Of a stretch of DNA of 48,647 nucleotides, positions 24,060-32,164 are shown piece by piece; the stretch's first letter is position 1; every line of letters begins with the position of its first letter. The stretch comes from an uncultured Pelagibacteraceae bacterium (lineage in GTDB: Bacteria > Pseudomonadota > Alphaproteobacteria > Pelagibacterales > Pelagibacteraceae): the NCBI GenBank assembly GCA_902588315.1, contig CACIOP010000009.1, positions 1-48,647 of the forward strand. The letters run 5' to 3'. Made by a program: the position numbers and the translations under genes. The notes under the pieces are model-generated. The model was not told the origin of the DNA, did no database searches, and worked only from the letters and a program-made list of their open reading frames with translations.

Positions 24060-24078
24060 AGGTCATATATATTGACCT
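24060..24078. promoter_or_regulatory. Inverted repeat between gltD and uppP, operator-like
   Basis: AGGTCA (24060-24065) and TGACCT (24073-24078) form an inverted repeat with a 7-base AT spacer, 57 bases before the gltD ATG in the divergent gltD/uppP gap. A second, weaker dyad GCATA/TATGC lies at 24123-24137. The 6-7-6 geometry suits a dimeric regulator, and gltBD is commonly nitrogen-regulated, but I cannot name the protein. Function is inferred from symmetry and position only. Confidence 0.35.
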
Positions 24079-24185
24079 TAATTTTTAAATTATTACCGCC
24101 AATTAACACGTTTTTAATTATTGCATAGCTATTATGCTTAAATCGAATTGTTTTAAATAAATACTTTATAAGTTACGAAGAAACA

Positions 24186-24950
24186 ATGTTTCAAAATATT
24201 ATAGAAGTTTTAATTCTCTCTGCAATCCAAGGAATATCTGAATTTCTTCCTATTAGTTCTTCTGCTCATTTAATTTTGGTTTCTACTTTATATGAATTTA
24301 AATCTAGTTCTTTGCTTATCGATATTAGCCTCCATCTAGGTTCACTAATAGCTATAATTTATTTTTTTAAAGATGAATTGTTTGATATCAGAAAAAACAA
24401 AAGAATTTTAAATTTAATTGTATTAGGATCTATTCCATTAATAATTGTTGGATACATACTTTATAGTACAAATTTAATTTATCAATTAAGAAATTTAGAA
24501 GTCATTGCTTGGACTACTTTAATATTCGCAATTATTTTATACATCTCAGACAAAAATCGATTTGATAAAAAAATTTCTTCAAATTTAAATTTTCAGTCAA
24601 TAATATTTATAGGTGTTTTCCAAATTTTCTCTCTTCTACCCGGAGTGAGTAGAGCAGGAATTACTATAACAGCTGCGAGAATTTTAAAATTTAATAGAGT
24701 AGATTCAAGTAAGATATCTTTTTTACTTTCAATCCCAGCATTAGCTGGAGCTAGTGTCTTAAGCTTGAAAGATGTTTTTGAACAATCAATTCAGTTTAAT
24801 TACTTAGTTGTTATCGCAATTATATCTTCTTTTATTTTTTCTTTTCTAACAGTAAAATTCTTTTTAATTTATATAAATAAATTTTCGATGAATGCGTTTG
24901 TAATTTATAGAATAATAATTGCCTTAATTTTATTTAGTTTAATTTATTAA
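24186..24950 (+). CDS. uppP: Undecaprenyl-diphosphatase (BacA/UppP)
   Basis: A 254-residue polytopic membrane enzyme. Both active-site regions are intact: AIQGISEFLPISSSAHL near the N-terminus and LLPGVSRAGITITAAR in the middle. About eight hydrophobic segments span the protein. It removes one phosphate from undecaprenyl diphosphate at the membrane so that the lipid carrier for peptidoglycan and glycan export is recycled. Its end overlaps the convergent EamA gene by four bases. Confidence 0.95.
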   Translation: MFQNIIEVLILSAIQGISEFLPISSSAHLILVSTLYEFKSSSLLIDISLHLGSLIAIIYFFKDELFDIRKNKRILNLIVLGSIPLIIVGYILYSTNLIYQLRNLEVIAWTTLIFAIILYISDKNRFDKKISSNLNFQSIIFIGVFQIFSLLPGVSRAGITITAARILKFNRVDSSKISFLLSIPALAGASVLSLKDVFEQSIQFNYLVVIAIISSFIFSFLTVKFFLIYINKFSMNAFVIYRIIIALILFSLIY

Positions 24951-25840
24951 GTATATTTCTTTTTAATTAAAGGTAGTAATTGAGACAAGAGAACTCCACA
25001 TAGAATAAAAAAGCATCCAAGTAAATTATTAACATCTAGAATTTGATTTAAAATAAACCAAGCAGCTATAGTCGCAAATACACCTTCAAGAGAAAAAATT
25101 ATAGCAGCAGGTGCTGGAGTAATATTGCGCTGTGCATAAATTTGTAATACAAATGCAAATCCACCAGATAATATACCTGCATATAAAATTGAATAAATTT
25201 CCATTAAAATATTGCCGAAAATAAATTCTTCATAAATAATTCCAATTATAAATGAAAAAAAAGCCACAATTAAAGTCTGCGCAGCTCCTAAGGTAAGTGG
25301 AAGATTGTATTTAGTTATAATGATCCCAGTAAAAATGATATGTGTGCTCCAAAATAAAGCTCCGAGAACAACCAAAGTATCTCCTAATCTCACTGTTGCA
25401 TCATGAAAATTTGTTAATAAATATCCTCCAATTAAACATAGAACTACAGAAGGCCATACACTCCAATGCATTGATTTTTTACCAAACAAAAAAATGATAA
25501 TCGGTACCATTGGAACATAAAAAATTGTAAAAAAAGCAGCATTTGCAACATCTGTATAAAGCAAAGCAACTTGTTGTAGTGCTGAGCCTAAGAATAAAGA
25601 AATTCCAATTAATAATGAATAAATTATGAAAGTTTTTTTATCTAATTTAAATTCTGATTTAAAATTTTTTAATTCAAATAAAATCATAAGTGGAATTATG
25701 GCTAGAAAACCAACAAAAAACCTCACAGCATTAAATGTAAAAGGTCCAATATTATCCATGCCTGTATCTTGGGCAATAAAAGTTGTACCCCAAATAAAAG
25801 TGCACAATAAGGCACTTAATAATGATATGGATTTACTCAT
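24947..25840 (-). CDS. EamA/DMT-family transporter
   Basis: A 297-residue inner-membrane protein with ten hydrophobic segments arranged as two EamA repeats. The first starts at LLCTFIWGTTFIAQD and the second around LGALFWSTHIIFTG. FSLEGVFATIAAWFIL near the end is typical of the family. DMT proteins export amino acids, metabolites or nucleotide sugars; the substrate cannot be read. It follows aceF after six bases and may be cotranscribed with aceEF. Confidence 0.88.
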   Translation of the reverse strand: MSKSISLLSALLCTFIWGTTFIAQDTGMDNIGPFTFNAVRFFVGFLAIIPLMILFELKNFKSEFKLDKKTFIIYSLLIGISLFLGSALQQVALLYTDVANAAFFTIFYVPMVPIIIFLFGKKSMHWSVWPSVVLCLIGGYLLTNFHDATVRLGDTLVVLGALFWSTHIIFTGIIITKYNLPLTLGAAQTLIVAFFSFIIGIIYEEFIFGNILMEIYSILYAGILSGGFAFVLQIYAQRNITPAPAAIIFSLEGVFATIAAWFILNQILDVNNLLGCFFILCGVLLSQLLPLIKKKYT

Positions 25841-25846
25841 TTTTAA

Positions 25847-27109
25847 TTAGACAGCTAGTTTATAGGCAAAATTTTTGCCTAAGTTTTCTTTTAGATCATT
25901 ATTAAACCTAGCTGCTTCTGCACCATCAATAATTCTGTGATCATAAGATAAAGAAATTGGCAGCATTGTCCTAGTTTGAAACTTTCCATTCATAAAAATT
26001 TGTTTTTTTTCTGATCTACCTACTCCTAATATAGCAACTTCAGGATAATTAATTATAGGAGTAAAAAATGAACCTCCTATACCACCTAAACTCGTAATCG
26101 TCATCGAGCCACCAAACAATTCTTTTTTATCAATTTTTAAATTTCTACAAAGTTCACTTACCTCTTTTAATTCTTTACTTATCAGAGAAATTTTTTTGTT
26201 ATTTGCATTTCTTATTTTTGGAACCATTAATCCATTTGGTGTATCAACTGCTATCCCGATATGGTAATATTTTTTTAAAGTCATTTTTCCAGTCTCAATT
26301 TCGTCGATAGAAGAATTAAAACTAGGAAATTTCTTAAGAGATGCAACTAAAGCCTTTATTATAAATGCTAGAGGTGTAATTTTAATTTTTTCTCCAGTAT
26401 AAATATCTGTTAATGAACTTCTAAAACTTTCCATCTCGGTTATGTCGGCTTCATCATGATTTGTAACATGAGGAATTGTTGTCCATGAATTTGTAAGATA
26501 TTTTGATGATAATTTTTTTACTCTTGGTATGTCTTTAATTTCTATTTCACCAAAATCAGAATGTTCAAATTCGTTTTTAATTTTATCTGGTTTACTATCT
26601 TTTACTACAACATTGTTTTTTGAATTAGATGAAACAAATTTTTTAATATCGTCTTCAACAACTCTGCCATCTTTCTGACTTCCCGCTACTTGATTAATAT
26701 CTACACCAAGTTCTCTAGCAAATTTTCTAGCTTTTGGACTCGCAGACGAAATATCTAAAATATTATTTTTAGAAAATTTTTTTTCTTGGATTTCAGGTTT
26801 TATTACCTCAATATTTTTTGACTCTTTTTCAATTTCTGGTTTTTCTTTAACCTCTTCCTCTTTAACTTCTGAAACAATATCTAAAGTTAAAATTAAGTCG
26901 CCCTCAGAAACTTTGTCTCCTACTTTTATTTTTAAATTTTTAATTTTACCTTCTAAATTTGATGGTATTTCTACGCTAGATTTATCACTTTCAATTGTTA
27001 TTAGGGCATCATTTTTTTTAATTGATTGACCTTCGGTAACTAATACCTCAATAACCTCAACATCTTTAAAATCTCCAATATTGGGTACTTTAATCTCAAT
27101 CTCTGACAT
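25847..27109 (-). CDS. aceF: Pyruvate dehydrogenase E2, dihydrolipoamide acetyltransferase
   Basis: A 420-residue E2 with one N-terminal lipoyl domain (residues about 2-76, lipoyl-lysine Lys43 in ESDKSSVEIPS). A charged linker follows, then the peripheral-subunit-binding domain (SPKARKFARELGVDINQVAGSQKDGRV, about 135-172) and the acyltransferase core with the catalytic HxxxDG motif in YDHRIIDGAEA. It moves the acetyl group from E1 to CoA. The start overlaps the aceE stop (TAATG). E. coli AceF has three lipoyl domains; here there is one, with a second on the neighbouring E1. No E3 gene follows. Confidence 0.93.
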   Translation of the reverse strand: MSEIEIKVPNIGDFKDVEVIEVLVTEGQSIKKNDALITIESDKSSVEIPSNLEGKIKNLKIKVGDKVSEGDLILTLDIVSEVKEEEVKEKPEIEKESKNIEVIKPEIQEKKFSKNNILDISSASPKARKFARELGVDINQVAGSQKDGRVVEDDIKKFVSSNSKNNVVVKDSKPDKIKNEFEHSDFGEIEIKDIPRVKKLSSKYLTNSWTTIPHVTNHDEADITEMESFRSSLTDIYTGEKIKITPLAFIIKALVASLKKFPSFNSSIDEIETGKMTLKKYYHIGIAVDTPNGLMVPKIRNANNKKISLISKELKEVSELCRNLKIDKKELFGGSMTITSLGGIGGSFFTPIINYPEVAILGVGRSEKKQIFMNGKFQTRTMLPISLSYDHRIIDGAEAARFNNDLKENLGKNFAYKLAV

Positions 27110-30100
27110 TATAATTTTGTTGGCATTGGTTTATTGGTATCAATATTATACTTCTTCATTGCTTCTTTTGCATGTTTGGAAGTAATTAACTGTTCTTTGG
27201 CTAAAATACTTAAACCATAAGCAACCAAATGTTCTTTATCTACCTCAAAAAATTTTCTTAAATTTTTTCTTGTATCACTTCTTCCAAAACCATCTGCTCC
27301 TAATGAATAAAAGCTTTTATTAGTATAAGGTCTGATTTGATCTGAATTCATTCTCATATAATCAGATGCAGCCATAATTGGGCCCTCTGTTTGGCCCAGG
27401 CATTGCTCAACATAAGATTTTTTAGGTTCTTTATCAGGATTCAAAAGATTAAATCTTTCTACCTCCATTCCATCTTTTCTTAATTCATTAAAACTTGTTA
27501 CACTCCATATCTCACTGTCAATTTGATAATCATTTTGTAAAATCTCTGCAGCAGACATCATTTCTCTTAAGATTGTTCCTGATCCTAAAAGTTGGATTTT
27601 AGTTTTTTTGTATTTATTAAATTCTTTTATTTTATACATGCCCTTTAAAATGCCTTCCTCACAATTTTTATCTTTTGGCATTTCTGGGTGTGAGTAATTT
27701 TCATTCATTGTTGTAATATAATAAAAAACATTCTCATTTTTCTCATGCATTCTTCTTAGACCTTCTCTAAAAATTACCGCTAATTCATAATGAAATGTAG
27801 GATCATAAGTTACACAATTTGGAATAGTTGATGCAATTAAATGGCTATGCCCATCCTGGTGTTGTAAGCCTTCTCCAGCTAATGTTGTTCTTCCAGCTGT
27901 TGCACCTATCAAAAATCCTCTAGCCTGACTATCCCCGGCTGCCCATGCTAGGTCTCCTATTCTTTGGAAACCAAACATTGAATAAAAAATATAAATTGGG
28001 ATCATTTCGATATCATGATTAGTATATGCAGTGGCAGCAGCAATCCATGAAGACATAGCACCTGCTTCATTGATACCTTCTTCTAAAACTTGACCACTTT
28101 TGTCTTCTCTATAAGAACTTAATTGAGCTGCATCCTCAGGTTCATATTTTTGTCCTTCATGAGCATAAATCCCTATTTTTTGAAAAAATCCTTCCATACC
28201 AAACGTCCTTGCTTCGTCAGGAATAATAGGAACCAGTCTAGGAGATATGTTTTTATCCCTTAATAAATTTGTTAGCATTCTCACAAGTGCCATGGTAGTA
28301 GACATTTCTTTTTCTCCGGTCGATACTTTCATGAAATCGAAAATATCTTTTGAGGGTGCTTTGATTGGTTTAGCAAAAGTCGAACGTTCGGGTAAATATC
28401 CACCTAATTTAATTCTTCTGTCTTTTATGTATTTTATTTCTGGAGATTTTTCGTCAGGCCTAAAGTATTCAATATTTTTCACTTGTTCATCTGTTAAGGG
28501 AACATCAAATCGATCTCTATAGTACATCAAGTCATCAACATCTAATTTTTTCGTTTGATGAGTAGTATTTACACTTTCTCCTGATTTTCCCATTCCATAA
28601 CCTTTAATAGTTTTTGCAATTATAACTGTTGGGCTTCCTTGATGTTTAGTCGCTTTATCATATGCAGCAAAAACTTTGTGAGGATCGTGACCACCCCTAT
28701 TAAGTCTCCAAATATCTGTATCTGACATGCTTGAAACTAATTCTAATGCTTCAGGAGATTTCCCAAAAAACTTTTCTCTTACAAAAGCACCATCTCTTGC
28801 TTTCATTGCTTGGTACTCACCATCTACTGTCTCGTTCATAATTTTTATTAAGTGACCAGTTTTATCATTAGCAAGCAACGAATCCCAATATGACCCCCAA
28901 ATAACTTTTATTACATTCCAACCAGATCCTCTGAAACTTCCCTCAAGCTCTTGAATAATTTTTCCATTACCTCTAACGGGACCATCTAATCTTTGAAGAT
29001 TACAATTTATTACAAATATTAAATTATCTAAATTTTCTCTCGCAGCCAGCCCAATAGCTCCCATCGACTCAGGCTCATCCATCTCCCCATCGCCTAAAAA
29101 GGCCCATACTTTTCTTCCCTCATCTTTAATCAAACCTCTATTGATTAAATATTTCATATACCTAGCTTGATATATAGCAAGCATTGGACCTAAACCCATG
29201 GATACAGTGGGGAACTGCCAAAAATTTGGCATTAGCCATGGATGTGGATATGACGATAGACCACCAGGTTTTACCTCCTGTCTGAAACTATCTAATTGTT
29301 TTTCATTTAATCTACCTTCTAAGAAAGCTCTTGCATACATTCCTGGAGCACTATGTCCTTGGAAATATATTAAATCTCCACCAAATTTGTTATTTTTTGC
29401 TCTCCAAAAATGATTCATCCCAACATCATATAATGTTGCAGCAGATGCAAATGTACCAATGTGTCCACCAAGCTCAGGATATTTTTTATTTGCTCGAACT
29501 ACCATTGCTGCAGCATTCCATCTAATCAAAGATCTAATTCTTCTTTCAATATTTTGATCACCACCAGACTTTACTTCAGCCTCAGGAGGTATTGTGTTAA
29601 TGTATGGTGTATTTTGAGTATAAGGAATATTTGCTCCTTCACGATAAGCTTTGTTAATTAGTTCTTTAATTAAAAAATGAGCTCTTTGATTTCCGTCTTT
29701 CGAAATAACTGCAGATAAAGAATCCAACCAATCTTGAGTTTCGAGTGGATCAATATCACCCCCGTTAACTACTTGAATTGTAGATTGTTTTTTCTCAATT
29801 ATAGGTTCAGATATAATTTTTTTTTCCTCTTTTTTTTCAGCCATTGCTTCTTCAGCTTGTTTAATTATATTTTCCGTATCTTTTGGAAGAGTGCTTTCTG
29901 ATGATGTTTTTGATGATGGTGTAAGATTAAGCAACAAATCTCCCTTAGAAACTTTATCACCAACTTTAACTTCTAAACTATCTACTTTTCCAGCAATGGT
30001 AGAAGGAATTTCAACACTTGATTTATCACTTTCAATTGTGACTATTGGATCATTTTGTTTAATTTGATCACCAGGTTTTACAAGTATCTCTATAACCTCA

Positions 30101-30147
30101 ACATTTTCAAAGTCACCAATGTCAGGAACAAGTAATTTTTCGCTCAT
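27109..30147 (-). CDS. aceE: Pyruvate dehydrogenase E1 (homodimeric AceE type) with N-terminal lipoyl domain
   Basis: A 1012-residue protein against about 890 for usual AceE. The extra length is an N-terminal biotinyl/lipoyl domain (residues about 1-76, predicted lipoyl-lysine Lys42 in ESDKSSVEIPS), then a charged linker to about residue 130. From DPLETQDWLDSL onward it is a normal AceE: IRWNAAAMVVRAN, GGHIGTFASAATLYDVG, the thiamine-diphosphate motif (FLGDGEMDEPES to INCNLQRLDGPVRGN), and C-terminal FGRSDTRKNLRKFFEVD. It decarboxylates pyruvate and acetylates lipoyl groups. The reading frame is continuous through the junction, so the fusion is real in this sequence. It is coupled to aceF by a one-base stop/start overlap. 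Confidence 0.93.
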   Translation of the reverse strand: MSEKLLVPDIGDFENVEVIEILVKPGDQIKQNDPIVTIESDKSSVEIPSTIAGKVDSLEVKVGDKVSKGDLLLNLTPSSKTSSESTLPKDTENIIKQAEEAMAEKKEEKKIISEPIIEKKQSTIQVVNGGDIDPLETQDWLDSLSAVISKDGNQRAHFLIKELINKAYREGANIPYTQNTPYINTIPPEAEVKSGGDQNIERRIRSLIRWNAAAMVVRANKKYPELGGHIGTFASAATLYDVGMNHFWRAKNNKFGGDLIYFQGHSAPGMYARAFLEGRLNEKQLDSFRQEVKPGGLSSYPHPWLMPNFWQFPTVSMGLGPMLAIYQARYMKYLINRGLIKDEGRKVWAFLGDGEMDEPESMGAIGLAARENLDNLIFVINCNLQRLDGPVRGNGKIIQELEGSFRGSGWNVIKVIWGSYWDSLLANDKTGHLIKIMNETVDGEYQAMKARDGAFVREKFFGKSPEALELVSSMSDTDIWRLNRGGHDPHKVFAAYDKATKHQGSPTVIIAKTIKGYGMGKSGESVNTTHQTKKLDVDDLMYYRDRFDVPLTDEQVKNIEYFRPDEKSPEIKYIKDRRIKLGGYLPERSTFAKPIKAPSKDIFDFMKVSTGEKEMSTTMALVRMLTNLLRDKNISPRLVPIIPDEARTFGMEGFFQKIGIYAHEGQKYEPEDAAQLSSYREDKSGQVLEEGINEAGAMSSWIAAATAYTNHDIEMIPIYIFYSMFGFQRIGDLAWAAGDSQARGFLIGATAGRTTLAGEGLQHQDGHSHLIASTIPNCVTYDPTFHYELAVIFREGLRRMHEKNENVFYYITTMNENYSHPEMPKDKNCEEGILKGMYKIKEFNKYKKTKIQLLGSGTILREMMSAAEILQNDYQIDSEIWSVTSFNELRKDGMEVERFNLLNPDKEPKKSYVEQCLGQTEGPIMAASDYMRMNSDQIRPYTNKSFYSLGADGFGRSDTRKNLRKFFEVDKEHLVAYGLSILAKEQLITSKHAKEAMKKYNIDTNKPMPTKL

Positions 30148-30273
30148 TTTTAAATGTTTTATATACCCAAAAAAACATTATTGGATTTTATTTTATCACA
30201 TTAATAAGGTTTTTTCGTTAATCTTATATTTTTATTATACAAAAAATAAAAAAATAAATGAATATTAAGCTTT

Positions 30274-31464
30274 TTAGCTTCTCTCAATACACATGGCTAT
30301 TCCCATCCCACCACCAATACAGAGTGCCGCACAACCTTTTTTTTTATCTTGCTTAATCATTTCATGGATAAGTGTAACCAAAATTCTTGCCCCAGAAGCT
30401 CCAATTGGATGACCTAAGGCAATTGCTCCTCCATTAACATTAACTTTTTGTTCAGGAATTTTTAATTCTTCAATTACCACAATACTTTGTGCTGCAAAGG
30501 CTTCATTAATTTCAAATAAGTCTACTTCATCTATTTTCCAATTTGCATTAGATAAAGCTTCTTGAATTGAGGGTATAGGTCCCAATCCCATTAATGAAGG
30601 CTCAACCCCACAAGTAGCCCAAGATACAATTTTAACCAATGGCTCTAATAACTTTTTTTCTGCTTGTTCTCTAGACATTAAAACTAAGGCTGCAGCACCA
30701 TCATTTATACCTGAGGAATTTCCAGGTGTTACAGTCCCATTTTCTTTGAATACTGTTTTTAATTTTTTTAAATCATCTATACTTAAATTTTCTCTAGGAT
30801 GTTCATCTTTTTCAAAAATAAATTTTTTATCACCATCTTCAATTTGTAATTTAATCAGCTCATCTTTAAATTTATTTTCTCTATATGCTTTTTCTGTTTT
30901 TTTCTGAGAATTTAAAGAAAAATTATCTTGTTCATCTCTTGAAATTTTATATTTATCGGCAACATTCTCAGCTGTGACACCCATATGATAATCATTAAAT
31001 GAGTCTAACAGACCATCTTTTATCATTGTATCTACTAATTTATTTTCAGAAAATTTTTTATCTTCTCTATAATAAATTGCATGAGTTGCTCTAGACATAT
31101 TTTCTTGACCACCTGCAATTACAATTTGGTTTTCTCCTAACTTAATTGATTGATAACCCGATACAACAGATCTTAATCCAGATCCACAGACTTGATTAAC
31201 AATGTGAGCAGGTTTTGAAACGGGTACTCCGGCACCAATTGAAGCTTGCCTAGCGGGATTTTGACCAAGTCCAGAGGTTAAAACGTGCCCCATAATCACT
31301 TCATCGATCTCCTCCTCTATATCTAATTTTGATTTATAAATTACTTCTTTAATTACTATTGAACCTAATTTAGATGCGCTGAGATTTTTTAACGAACCTT
31401 TATATCTTCCAATTGGGGTTCTTAGTGCTGAAGTAATTACAACATCGTTAGAGTTTTTGCTCAT
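30274..31464 (-). CDS. Acetyl-CoA C-acetyltransferase (thiolase)
   Basis: A 396-residue thiolase of normal length. The nucleophile Cys93 is in [11 protein letters not shown]. The pair NEAFAAQ and [11 protein letters not shown] (catalytic His) and the second cysteine in [10 protein letters not shown] are present. Sequence and length fit the biosynthetic/degradative acetoacetyl-CoA thiolases (PhaA/AtoB group) rather than FadA. It interconverts two acetyl-CoA and acetoacetyl-CoA. No phaB, phaC or HMG-CoA gene is near, while an acetoacetyl-CoA synthetase lies about 4 kb to the right on the same strand, so a catabolic role in acetoacetate use is plausible (inference). A 126-base gap separates it from aceE. 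Confidence 0.92.
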   Translation of the reverse strand: MSKNSNDVVITSALRTPIGRYKGSLKNLSASKLGSIVIKEVIYKSKLDIEEEIDEVIMGHVLTSGLGQNPARQASIGAGVPVSKPAHIVNQVCGSGLRSVVSGYQSIKLGENQIVIAGGQENMSRATHAIYYREDKKFSENKLVDTMIKDGLLDSFNDYHMGVTAENVADKYKISRDEQDNFSLNSQKKTEKAYRENKFKDELIKLQIEDGDKKFIFEKDEHPRENLSIDDLKKLKTVFKENGTVTPGNSSGINDGAAALVLMSREQAEKKLLEPLVKIVSWATCGVEPSLMGLGPIPSIQEALSNANWKIDEVDLFEINEAFAAQSIVVIEELKIPEQKVNVNGGAIALGHPIGASGARILVTLIHEMIKQDKKKGCAALCIGGGMGIAMCIERS

Positions 31465-31537
31465 AAAGTAATTAACATAATATTTTATAAGTTAAATTAC
31501 ATCAAAAACTTTGATATATGGAATATATTATTTAAAT

Positions 31538-31614
31538 GGACCGCTGGCCAAATTGGATAAGGCGCTCGGCTACGAACCGGGAGATTCCAGATTCGAATTC
31601 TGGGCGGTCCACCA
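31538..31614 (+). tRNA. tRNA-Arg (anticodon ACG)
   Basis: The 77 bases fold as a cloverleaf: acceptor GGACCGC with GCGGTCC, discriminator A and encoded CCA (31612-31614), anticodon stem CTCGG/CCGGG with loop CTACGAA giving ACG, and T loop ATTCGAATT. The A34 is expected to be edited to inosine by TadA to read CGU/CGC/CGA. The next possible ATG is only 8 bases after the CCA. Confidence 0.96.
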
Positions 31615-31622
31615 ACAAGGAA

Positions 31623-31727
31623 ATGGAAATGTTTAATTGGCTTTTAAAAGCATCTTTACAAAAATCAGTAATTTATTTTTTTATAATTATTTTTATTATT
31701 TTATTAATTTTAACTTTTGTATTATAA
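31623..31727 (+). CDS. Possible 34-residue single-span membrane protein
   Basis: A short open frame right after tRNA-Arg, from ATG 31623 (or 31629). AGGA four bases upstream could serve as Shine-Dalgarno. It would encode a basic/amphipathic start (about 14 residues: Met-Glu-Met-Phe-Asn-Trp...Lys-Ser) and one hydrophobic Ile/Phe/Leu-rich helix to the C-terminus. It lies six bases before the thioesterase ATG. The open frame also runs back through the tRNA, which is certainly not coding. It may be a real tiny membrane protein or only AT-rich spacer; no family recognised. Confidence 0.35.
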   Translation: MEMFNWLLKASLQKSVIYFFIIIFIILLILTFVL

Positions 31728-31733
31728 AAAATT

Positions 31734-32159
31734 ATGAGCAAAGAATTTGAGCAAATAAGTATTAAACCTGGATTTATGAAACACAATGGGGGTGTTTTAT
31801 TTAGAACTATTTCAGAGACCGAATACGAATTTAAATCTATAATTAGTAAAAACCATTTAAATGCTGCAGGAATAACTCACGGAGGCTATTTATCCGCATT
31901 AATAGATGCTGGAGCGGGAACAGCTGCACACAGAGCTGCAGGAAATGCTCCATGTGTAACTATCTCTTTAGATATAAAGTTTATAGGAGCTTCAAAAGTT
32001 GGGGATGAGATTATTGGACATACAAAAATTTTAAAAAAAACAAATACTCTTGTATTTTTATTTTGTGAGCTGAAGTGTAATGATAAAATAATTACCTCTG
32101 CATCTGGAGTATGGAAAATTATTAAAATAAAACCTTCTAATTTAGGACCAGGAGGATAA
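31734..32159 (+). CDS. PaaI/YdiI-like hotdog-fold thioesterase
   Basis: A 141-residue single hotdog domain. The helix motif THGGYLSALIDAGAGTAAH carries the family's HGG and catalytic Asp, followed by VTISLDIKFIGASKVGDEI. Such enzymes hydrolyse acyl-CoA thioesters in the cytosol; substrates range from phenylacetyl-CoA to medium-chain acyl-CoA and cannot be chosen from sequence. It probably shares the tRNA-Arg transcript. Its stop lies five bases from the end of the convergent TRAP permease gene. Confidence 0.87.
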   Translation: MSKEFEQISIKPGFMKHNGGVLFRTISETEYEFKSIISKNHLNAAGITHGGYLSALIDAGAGTAAHRAAGNAPCVTISLDIKFIGASKVGDEIIGHTKILKKTNTLVFLFCELKCNDKIITSASGVWKIIKIKPSNLGPGG

Positions 32160-32164
32160 ACAGT

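Noticed and set aside
30230..30240. TATAAT match on the minus strand upstream of aceE
   Set aside because: No matching -35 at proper spacing, and such hexamers are common by chance in DNA this AT-rich.
31536..31622. Open frame running through tRNA-Arg
   Set aside because: The bases fold as a complete tRNA with CCA; reading them as protein is accidental. Only the part from 31623 is kept as a weak candidate.
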